A DNA stretch of 17,693 bases from an uncultured Peptococcaceae bacterium (GTDB lineage: Bacteria > Bacillota > Peptococcia > Peptococcales > Peptococcaceae): positions 1-17,693 of the forward strand of contig CALAKO010000161.1 in the NCBI GenBank assembly GCA_937922955.1, in the 5' to 3' direction. Positions 7,678 to 13,856 of this stretch are shown here, in pieces. Numbering within the stretch: position 1 is the first letter of the stretch; each line of letters starts with the position of its first letter. A program made the position numbers and the translations under genes. Below the pieces are notes generated by a model that saw nothing but the letters and a program-made list of their open reading frames with translations, did not search any database and was not told the DNA's origin.

Positions 7678-8897
7678 TGTTCATCCCTCTTATGTGTCAC
7701 AGATGTCACGGTACTATCAACCACACCATCCGCAAAATACAGTGTCAATGCATCGCCACTCGTTACGTGAGACACCGAGTGTACAGCCTGCCCATCCTTT
7801 TCGCAAAAAGAATAGCCGCGCGCCAATACTTTAAGCGGACTCAGGGCATCCAGCTTTGCAGCCTTTTCACTAAATAACTTCTGCTTTGCATTTAAAACGC
7901 TCTGCAGCACATTTTCCATTTCAGACCAGCGCTGATCCAACTGTAAGTGATACGATGCCAACAGCTTGCCTGAATCCTGCATTAATCCAGCAGACAGCAA
8001 GCTTTTCAATATTTTTTGTTTGTTATCCAACAGCCCCTGAATTTGTTTGTCACAACGCTGTCTTTTCTCAACAATCTGTTGCCACACAAGGTTTCTGTCT
8101 GGAACAGCCAACTCTGCAGCCATTGACGGCGTGCCTGCTCGAACATCAGCAGCAAAATCAGACAGTGTCACATCGGTCTCATGACCAACAGCACTAATGA
8201 TTGGAACCGGACTTTCAGAAATAGTACGTACAACATTCTCTTCGTTAAAGTTCCATAAATCTTCTAAGGAACCTCCGCCACGGCCAACAATGATTAAGTC
8301 AATGTCTTCTCGAGCATACAATGTCCGAAGACCAGCCTCTATCGAACGCGCTCCATCCTTTCCCTGTACTGAAGCAGGCACCAACAGCACATCAGTCATC
8401 GGCCAACGGCGTTTCAACACGCGCATCATATCACGAATGACGGCACCCGTTGGAGACGTAACGATGCCAATCTTATGTGGCATTGGTGGCAAGGGACGCC
8501 GTGTTTGTTCTGTCTTAAAAACGCCTTCTGCCAGCAACTTCGCTTTTAATTGTTCATACTGGATCTGCAAATTTCCTATGCCGACAGGCATGAGACGCTG
8601 CACATACAACTGATAACTGCCGGTTTTCGCATACACAGAAACACTGCCCTGAACAATCACAGCCTGTCCGTTCTGCGGCAAGGCGCGCAAATTCTGAGCA
8701 GCAGAACGAAACATCACACAGTTTATGGCAGATTTCTCGTCTTTAATGGAAAAATAACAATGCCCACTGGCCGCATGGCGTTTAAAGTTTGATATCTCAC
8801 CTTCAACACGTATGTTTTGTAATACATCATCCCTATCAAAGAGCATTTTTATGTATTCATTTAAAGATGAGACCTTTAATAGGCCAGGATTACTCAT
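7674..8897 (-). CDS. xseA: Exodeoxyribonuclease VII large subunit
   Basis: A 407-residue catalytic subunit of ExoVII. The N-terminal OB fold (about 5-100) has VEGEISNFKRHAASGHCYFS (31-50). The catalytic domain has IGIVTSPTGAVIRD (143-156), GRGGGSLEDLW (205-215) and SAVGHETDVTLSDFAADVRA just after it, all family signatures. The C-terminal part (about 265-365) is a long heptad-rich helix that would carry the XseB subunits. The length is slightly below the E. coli protein but normal for Firmicutes. The ATG at 8897 overlaps the nusB stop by 8 nt, so the ribosome binding site lies inside nusB. Confidence 0.97.
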   Translation of the reverse strand: MSNPGLLKVSSLNEYIKMLFDRDDVLQNIRVEGEISNFKRHAASGHCYFSIKDEKSAINCVMFRSAAQNLRALPQNGQAVIVQGSVSVYAKTGSYQLYVQRLMPVGIGNLQIQYEQLKAKLLAEGVFKTEQTRRPLPPMPHKIGIVTSPTGAVIRDMMRVLKRRWPMTDVLLVPASVQGKDGARSIEAGLRTLYAREDIDLIIVGRGGGSLEDLWNFNEENVVRTISESPVPIISAVGHETDVTLSDFAADVRAGTPSMAAELAVPDRNLVWQQIVEKRQRCDKQIQGLLDNKQKILKSLLSAGLMQDSGKLLASYHLQLDQRWSEMENVLQSVLNAKQKLFSEKAAKLDALSPLKVLARGYSFCEKDGQAVHSVSHVTSGDALTLYFADGVVDSTVTSVTHKRDEQ

Positions 8898-9378
8898 GAT
8901 CTACGGCCTTTTTATAAATAGCATCTAAAATAGCATTTACAAATTTATACGATTCAGCATCACCATATAATTTTGCCAGTTCCACTGCTTCGTTGATAAC
9001 GATAACCGCCTCTGTTTTTGGTTCAGCGAAACGCAACTCATACACACCCATACGCAGAATGTTTTTATCAGCGCTCATCATTCTCAGTGTGCTCCAACGT
9101 TTTGCCTGCGCATTGATCAAATTATCAATGTCCACCTTGTTTTCCATGGTGCCAGCAACAGTTGCCGCAATGTATTCTTTATCGTCTTCCTCAAGAGCGC
9201 TTTCCAAAGTATCTTCGTCCAACTCAGGAAAAACTGAAATAATATTGGCAGCTTCCAGAAAATCTTCGAGATTTTCTTCATTTCTCAGGATGTTCTGCAA
9301 CACATCTTGATAATCATTCTGCCCCATATCACTGGAATATATGAGAAGAAATGCAATTTGTCTTGCCAGTTTACGCAT
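8890..9378 (-). CDS. nusB: Transcription antitermination factor NusB
   Basis: A 162-residue all-helical RNA-binding protein. With NusE (ribosomal protein S10) it binds boxA RNA and prevents premature termination in rRNA operons. The N-terminus MRKLARQIAFLLIYSSDMG matches the conserved arginine-rich first helix. The C-terminal half has the conserved pattern around LRMGVYEL, VINEAVELAKLYG and KFVNAILD. It is somewhat longer than the typical 130-150 residues because of an acidic segment in the middle (about 35-75). The start overlaps the asp23-like gene by 8 nt. The asp23/nusB neighbourhood is conserved across Firmicutes. Confidence 0.96.
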   Translation of the reverse strand: MRKLARQIAFLLIYSSDMGQNDYQDVLQNILRNEENLEDFLEAANIISVFPELDEDTLESALEEDDKEYIAATVAGTMENKVDIDNLINAQAKRWSTLRMMSADKNILRMGVYELRFAEPKTEAVIVINEAVELAKLYGDAESYKFVNAILDAIYKKAVDHE

Positions 9379-9805
9379 GTTGATCCCCCATTCCTACTTC
9401 ATTCACATTATTAAAGTCGATGCCCTGAACAAAAATATCCACTGATCGTACTTTTTTGTCGGTCATCTGTTCTATTTCCATTTTTACTCGCCGCTGAATG
9501 TCATTGGCTAAATCTGGAATACAGTAACCAAACAGCACTTTGATGTTTATCACAATATAATATCCGTCATTTTTAAAATCCACGCGAATGCCTTTGGTAG
9601 CCGATTTTTTCCCAAGCATACCAGTAAAATTATCAGTCATATTACCAATAAAGCCTTCGCTTGCAGCGTTGAAGGTATTGACAATCCCCTCCATGCTGCT
9701 AACGGTAATAGCTGTTGCAGAAGCGATCACTTCATCGTCCATATGGATGGTGCCAAAATCTGTGCTATAAATTTGAGCATTCTCCAGTCGTTTTTCTTCT
9801 GCCAT
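9371..9805 (-). CDS. Asp23/Gls24-family (DUF322) protein
   Basis: A 144-residue protein of the Asp23/Gls24 family, small alpha/beta proteins linked to envelope or alkaline stress and, in Bacillus (YqhY), to the nusB/acc region. The pattern FGTIHMDDEVIASATAITVS, an ATKGIRVDF segment, and a C-terminal VDIFVQGIDF match the family. A longer frame opens at 9826, but AAAGGAG (9816-9822) lies inside that extension and ten bases before the ATG at 9805, so 9805 (MAEEKRLENA) is the likely start. It is the first gene of the long operon: a clear promoter is 50 nt upstream. It overlaps nusB by 8 nt. The precise biochemical role of this family is not settled. Confidence 0.92.
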   Translation of the reverse strand: MAEEKRLENAQIYSTDFGTIHMDDEVIASATAITVSSMEGIVNTFNAASEGFIGNMTDNFTGMLGKKSATKGIRVDFKNDGYYIVINIKVLFGYCIPDLANDIQRRVKMEIEQMTDKKVRSVDIFVQGIDFNNVNEVGMGDQHA

Positions 9806-9815
9806 ACAATCAAAA

Positions 9816-9822
9816 CTCCTTT
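9816..9822 (-). promoter_or_regulatory. Ribosome binding site deciding the asp23-like start
   Basis: AAAGGAG on the minus strand lies ten bases before the ATG at 9805. It falls inside the longer reading frame that opens at 9826, which argues against the longer start. Confidence 0.8.
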
Positions 9823-9855
9823 TCATCAGTCATCGATTAAAGGTCACACTAATTT

Positions 9856-9884
9856 ATTATATCACAACCCAAAGCGCTGGTCGA
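9856..9884 (-). promoter_or_regulatory. Sigma-A-type promoter of the asp23-to-recN operon
   Basis: On the minus strand the -35 TCGACC (9884-9879) is followed by a 17-nt spacer and a perfect -10 TATAAT (9861-9856) with an upstream TG (TGaTATAAT, extended -10). The -35 matches four of six consensus bases. An A/T-rich tract lies further upstream (about 9895-9945) and could act as an UP element. The site lies between the DUF1292 terminator and the asp23-like gene. Confidence 0.85.
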
Positions 9885-9947
9885 TAAAACAATGATGTTA
9901 TTAATTTTTTTGCTGGACATTGTATTTTTTCACAAAAATTTTTGGAC

Positions 9948-9984
9948 AAAAATCAAGACCGGGAATCAGTTCCCGGTCTTGATT
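9948..9984 (-). terminator. Rho-independent terminator after the alaS-DUF1292 unit
   Basis: A perfect 15-bp stem, AATCAAGACCGGGAA (9951-9965) with TTCCCGGTCTTGATT (9970-9984), closes a TCAG loop. On the minus strand it ends in five T residues (9952-9948). It lies 30 nt after the DUF1292 stop codon. Confidence 0.88.
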
Positions 9985-10014
9985 CAATCTGCCAGCTATT
10001 GACAGTATTATTTT

Positions 10015-10302
10015 TTATTCCTGTTCGTCCACATAATTGTTCCAGAATTCAACAATGGCTTCCCATTCGTCGTCATCATCAATGTCATAGAGCAGTTCTT
10101 CGCCATCTTCTACAACAATCTTGAATGGAATAGCGCTGTCGTCCTCTTCTTCGTCCCATGGAATGAGAATCGCGTATTCGTTGCCGTTCAACTCCACACG
10201 TTCAAGTACTTGCAGGGTATGTTCGTGACCTTCTTCGTCAACCAATACGACAAGCCCATCTTCCAATTCTTCATTTTCCAATAATTCTTTGTTTTCGTCC
10301 AT
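10015..10302 (-). CDS. DUF1292 family (UPF0473) acidic protein
   Basis: A 95-residue protein of the DUF1292/YrzB family, which follows ruvX in many Firmicutes. It is strongly acidic: 36 of 95 residues are Asp or Glu, with EEEDD near 51-55 and DIDDDDE near 73-79. The conserved core includes the beta-rich stretch from GLVVLVDEEG to EYAILIPWDE. No enzyme motif is visible and the family's function is unknown. GGAG about seven bases upstream supports the ATG at 10302. It lies 12 nt after ruvX and is the last gene before the terminator. Confidence 0.93.
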   Translation of the reverse strand: MDENKELLENEELEDGLVVLVDEEGHEHTLQVLERVELNGNEYAILIPWDEEEDDSAIPFKIVVEDGEELLYDIDDDDEWEAIVEFWNNYVDEQE

Positions 10303-10314
10303 TACGATTCTCCT

Positions 10315-10749
10315 TTAATGTGCATCTAAATATGCCTGCAGCATAAAGACAGCTGCTATTTTATCAATGACTTTCTTTCTTTTTTTTCGAGACACATTGG
10401 CTTCCAACAACACATTTTCCGCCTGAACGGTGGTCAAGCGCTCATCAATCCAATCAATTGCCATGTTTTCGGGCAAGTACGCTTGAAACCCTTCTATGAA
10501 AGCCTGTATTTCTTGAGCTTTAAAACCTAGAGTATTATTCATATTTTTTGGAAGGCCAACAATCAGCTTTGTTGCTTCTTGCTCTTTAAGAATCTTCGCC
10601 AAATACGCATAATCCTCTTCCAACTTTCCTGTGCGCGTATACGTTTCCACTGGCTGAGCCGTGATCCCTAACAGATCGCTGGCCGCAATACCAATGCGCC
10701 GTTCGCCCACGTCAAAACACACGAGACGTCCGGTCATATCAGCGTTCAT
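10315..10749 (-). CDS. ruvX: Holliday junction resolvase-like protein / 16S rRNA maturation nuclease RuvX (YqgF)
   Basis: A 144-residue RNase H-fold protein. FDVGERRIGIA (12-22) supplies the first catalytic aspartate (D13), VGLPKNMN (64-71) is the second family signature, D102-E103 of DERLTT and D129 of DKIAA complete the acidic site. YqgF was named as a putative RuvC alternative, but the better-supported role in E. coli is 16S rRNA 5'-end processing. The ATG at 10749 overlaps ireB by 11 nt; an alternative ATG four codons later (MTGRL) is possible, since neither has a strong ribosome binding site. Confidence 0.95.
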   Translation of the reverse strand: MNADMTGRLVCFDVGERRIGIAASDLLGITAQPVETYTRTGKLEEDYAYLAKILKEQEATKLIVGLPKNMNNTLGFKAQEIQAFIEGFQAYLPENMAIDWIDERLTTVQAENVLLEANVSRKKRKKVIDKIAAVFMLQAYLDAH

Positions 10750-10999
10750 CCAAATAGTTGATCAACATTTCTTCGATGTATTGATCACGGTCAAATTTTT
10801 TGATCAATGCGCGCGCATTGTTATAGCTGGTAATATAGGCAGGGTCACCAGAAAGAATGTATCCAACCATCTGATTCAGTGGTTGATAACCTTTTGCTTC
10901 CAAAGCAGCATACACCTGACGAAGCACTTCTCTTGGCCCCATCTCCTGCTGCACGGTGTTTTTGTCAAAATACATCGTCTGATCCAGATCGTCTCTCAT
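10739..10999 (-). CDS. IreB-family regulatory phosphoprotein (UPF0297/DUF965)
   Basis: An 86-residue protein matching the IreB/YrzL family: an N-terminal DQTMYF (T8), then VYAALEAKGYQPLNQMVGYI and LSGDPAYITSYNNARALI. In Enterococcus faecalis IreB is phosphorylated on N-terminal threonines by the PASTA kinase IreK and negatively affects cephalosporin resistance; T8 is a plausible equivalent site, by analogy only. AGGAG lies ten bases before the ATG at 10999, itself overlapping the end of alaS; the gap to alaS is 7 nt. The alaS-ireB-ruvX order is highly conserved in Firmicutes. Confidence 0.93.
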   Translation of the reverse strand: MRDDLDQTMYFDKNTVQQEMGPREVLRQVYAALEAKGYQPLNQMVGYILSGDPAYITSYNNARALIKKFDRDQYIEEMLINYLDER

Positions 11000-11006
11000 G
11001 TATTGA

Positions 11007-13658
11007 TCACTCCTTAAATTGATTTTCTACAATACCCGCAAAGGCTTCCAGAGCACCTGGGAGCGCTTCTGGATCTTTGCCGCCAGCCTGTGCCATATCA
11101 GGACGACCGCCGCCTTTGCCGCCTACCATGCCAGACACTTCTTTAATCAGATTGCCAGCATGAAGGTGTTTGCGTGCATCACCCTGGGTCAACATGCATA
11201 CCAACTGCACTTGACCTTCCGCTGCACTTGCCAATAATACAACACCATCGTCAAGTTTGTTGCGGAAAAGATCAGCCTGGTTGCGCAGGTCTTCCATATT
11301 TGCAGCTTCAACCTGCTGTGCCAAAACCTGCAAGCCTTTGACCTCACGAATAGCTTCTTCAGCACCAGCAGCAGCCTGTTTCATCTGAGCCAGCTTCATA
11401 TCATCAATCTGTTTCTGAAGAGCTTTAATATCATTTTCCAAATCTGCAATTCTGCCAACAATGGCGTCATCGGTATTAACCTTTGCCTGTTTGCGAATGG
11501 CTGCAATCTTAGCATCCTGATCTACGGTCCGCTGATACGCAGCCATACCAGTCACAGCTTCAATTCTGCGTACCCCTGCAGATACAGAGCTTTCACTTAA
11601 AATCTTGAAGAGGCCAATTTCGCCCAGATTTGCAACATGAATACCGCCGCATAGCTCCTTGCTATGTAAGCCAGCGTCTACACAGCGTACTTTATCACCG
11701 TATTTTTCACCAAAAAGTGCCATATGGCCACTTTCTTTGGCATCATCAATACTGGTTTCATAAATATTAACGGATCCTGCCGTCAGGATTTCTTCATTAA
11801 CCAACGCTTCTATACGAGCCAATTCTTCTGCCGACAATGCATGCAGGCAAGAAAAGTCAAAACGCAGATGGTCTGGTGCCACCAAAGAACCAGACTGATG
11901 AACGTTGTCCCCCAACACTTGACGCAGCGCGTAGTGCAGCAGGTGAGTAGCCGTATGATTACGTGCAGATGCACGTCGTTTGTCCACATTGACCACTGCA
12001 TGAACGGTATCGCCAACATTCAGGCGACCATCGATATACCCTTGGTGGAGATATTTCCCGTCAGCAAGTTTAATGGTATTCTCAACATTGAATACACCAT
12101 CTTTGGCAAGCATTTGTCCCTGCTCACCAACCTGACCACCACCTTGTGCATAGAATGGTGTATGGTCAAGGATAACGATGGCGCTTACATCATAACCAAA
12201 TTCAACACCCTGGTTGTCAATTAAAATTCCCTGAACAGTGCAGTCGTCTTCCGCCTTTTCATACCCTACAAAAGTCGTCGCTGCCATGTCTGGGTATGCT
12301 TCTGTGACATGCTGTGCCAAATCCCAAACATTAGCTACATCTTGTGCTTCTTTTGCTTTACGACGCTGCTCAGCCATAGCTGCTTCAAAGCCTTCGATAT
12401 CGACAGTCATGCCTTCTTCATCGGCAACGTCTTTGGTTAAATCTATTGGGAAACCATAGGTATCATAGAATTTAAACGCACTAGCCCCATCAATTACAGA
12501 ACCGCCTTTTGCTTTAATGCTGGAAACAGTTTCTGCAACAATCTTCATCCCATCCTGCAGTGTCTGGAAGAAACGTTCTTCCTCATTACGAATGATGGAT
12601 TCAATGAAGGCCTGATGTTCAATGATTTCTGGATATGCTTCACCCATTTGTTCGCCAACCTTGGCAACAAATTTATAGAGGAATGGCTCGTCCAAACCGA
12701 TCGTCTTACCAAGACGAACCGCACGGCGCAAAATACGACGCAATACGTAACCACGTCCCTCGTTGCTTGGCAAAACACCATCCGCAATCAGGAAAGAGCA
12801 GGCACGAGCATGGTCCGCAATAACGCGGAATGCAAATCCACGTTCGTCTCGATGATATTCCTTCCCACTTAATTCTTCCACGTATTGAATCAGTGGAATA
12901 AAGAGGTCAGTATCAAAGTTTGTATCAACCCCCTGCATGATCGAGGTAATACGTTCAAGCCCCATACCGGTATCGATGTTTGGCTTTGGCAGTGGTGTCA
13001 ACTTGCCGGATTCATCGCGATTGTACTGCATAAACACGAGGTTCCAAATTTCAAGCCATCTGTCGCAGTCGCAAACACCCAGCATGCAACCTTCTTCATT
13101 GTCGCAGGCATATTCTTCGCCGCGGTCATAATGCACTTCGCTGCATGGACCACAAGGACCCACATCGCCCATTTGCCAGAAGTTGTCTTTTTCGCCCAGA
13201 CGGAAGATGCGGCTTTCATCGAAACCAGTCACTCGATGCCAAATTTCAAAAGCTTCATCATCGTCTTTGTAAATGGTGATATATAGTTTTTCCTTTGGCA
13301 ATTCCAATACATTGGTCAGAAAATCCCAACAATACTTAATGGCATCTTCTTTAAAGTAATCACCAAAAGAAAAATTCCCGAGCATTTCAAAAAACGTATG
13401 GTGACGAGCGGTCTTACCAACCGTTTCCAAGTCGTTATGTTTACCACCCGCACGAACGCATTTCTGAACAGTCGTCGCACGCGTATAATCTCTATTCTCT
13501 AAGCCAAGAAACACATTTTTAAACTGGTTCATCCCAGCATTGGTAAAGAGCAGAGTTGGGTCGTTATATGGAACCAGCGAAGAGCTTTTTACATGAGTGT
13601 GTCCATGGTCCACAAAATATTCCACGAATTTTTTTCTGATGTCGTTCCCTGTTAACAT
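11007..13658 (-). CDS. alaS: Alanyl-tRNA synthetase
   Basis: A complete 883-residue class II synthetase that charges tRNA-Ala. The catalytic core has motif 2 around RHHTFFEMLGNFSFGDYFK (85-103) and motif 3 near DTGMGLERI (229-237). The editing domain carries the zinc-type ligands H568 and H572 (HTATH) and C670 and H674 (CGGIH), so Ser/Gly proofreading should be intact. The C-terminal DHHA1/C-Ala module has GGKGGGRPDMAQAGG (846-860). A cysteine-rich insertion with C169, C172, C185, C191, C196 and C198 sits between the catalytic motifs, as in clostridial AlaS. A GGAG precedes the ATG at 13658. It has its own promoter and heads the ireB-ruvX-DUF1292 unit. The leader is only about 30 nt, with no room for a T-box. 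Confidence 0.99.
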   Translation of the reverse strand: MLTGNDIRKKFVEYFVDHGHTHVKSSSLVPYNDPTLLFTNAGMNQFKNVFLGLENRDYTRATTVQKCVRAGGKHNDLETVGKTARHHTFFEMLGNFSFGDYFKEDAIKYCWDFLTNVLELPKEKLYITIYKDDDEAFEIWHRVTGFDESRIFRLGEKDNFWQMGDVGPCGPCSEVHYDRGEEYACDNEEGCMLGVCDCDRWLEIWNLVFMQYNRDESGKLTPLPKPNIDTGMGLERITSIMQGVDTNFDTDLFIPLIQYVEELSGKEYHRDERGFAFRVIADHARACSFLIADGVLPSNEGRGYVLRRILRRAVRLGKTIGLDEPFLYKFVAKVGEQMGEAYPEIIEHQAFIESIIRNEEERFFQTLQDGMKIVAETVSSIKAKGGSVIDGASAFKFYDTYGFPIDLTKDVADEEGMTVDIEGFEAAMAEQRRKAKEAQDVANVWDLAQHVTEAYPDMAATTFVGYEKAEDDCTVQGILIDNQGVEFGYDVSAIVILDHTPFYAQGGGQVGEQGQMLAKDGVFNVENTIKLADGKYLHQGYIDGRLNVGDTVHAVVNVDKRRASARNHTATHLLHYALRQVLGDNVHQSGSLVAPDHLRFDFSCLHALSAEELARIEALVNEEILTAGSVNIYETSIDDAKESGHMALFGEKYGDKVRCVDAGLHSKELCGGIHVANLGEIGLFKILSESSVSAGVRRIEAVTGMAAYQRTVDQDAKIAAIRKQAKVNTDDAIVGRIADLENDIKALQKQIDDMKLAQMKQAAAGAEEAIREVKGLQVLAQQVEAANMEDLRNQADLFRNKLDDGVVLLASAAEGQVQLVCMLTQGDARKHLHAGNLIKEVSGMVGGKGGGRPDMAQAGGKDPEALPGALEAFAGIVENQFKE

Positions 13659-13689
13659 GTAAATTCTCCATTCTCTAAAATTTCATTCT

Positions 13690-13736
13690 TAGACTATCAT
13701 ACCAAATATCAAAAAATAAGTCTATACACGTAGACC
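13690..13736. repeat. Three GTCTA/TAGAC half-sites around the alaS promoter
   Basis: Plus-strand TAGACT (13690-13695), AGTCTA (13719-13724) and TAGACC (13731-13736) flank and overlap the promoter. The last two form an inverted repeat, GTCTA-N6-TAGAC (13720-13735), over the -35; the first and second also oppose each other across the -10. They may be an operator or chance in A/T-rich sequence. Confidence 0.4.
13696..13724 (-). promoter_or_regulatory. Sigma-A-type promoter of alaS
   Basis: On the minus strand the -35 TAGACT (13724-13719) is followed by a 17-nt spacer and an extended -10, TGG then TATGAT (13701-13696). It is about 37 nt upstream of the alaS start codon. The -35 lies in one of three GTCTA/TAGAC half-sites clustered here, discussed in the findings. 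Confidence 0.8.
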
Positions 13737-13799
13737 TATCGAATGTGTGTCATTTTACATAAGATTGTATTAGGATCTCATTATATATTTTTATCAAAG

Positions 13800-13833
13800 A
13801 AAAAAAGATCCTCCTGCATAGCAGGAGGATCTT
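13800..13833 (-). terminator. Rho-independent terminator after PFOR
   Basis: A perfect 13-bp stem, AAGATCCTCCTGC (13805-13817) with GCAGGAGGATCTT (13821-13833), closes a three-base loop. On the minus strand it runs into seven T residues (13806-13800). It lies 23 nt after the PFOR stop codon and isolates PFOR from alaS. Confidence 0.95.
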
Positions 13834-13856
13834 GAAAATCCTTAATGATTTAAGAA

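Noticed and set aside
9895..9950. A small palindrome-like TTTTTGTCCAAAAA stretch between the terminator and the asp23 promoter
   Set aside because: Best explained as A/T-rich promoter-upstream sequence and the terminator's tail. The stem is too short and A/T-only to call a structure.
13741..13800. Further TATAAT-like sequences between the PFOR terminator and the alaS promoter
   Set aside because: They lack a -35 at a usable distance and are expected by chance in this A/T-rich stretch.
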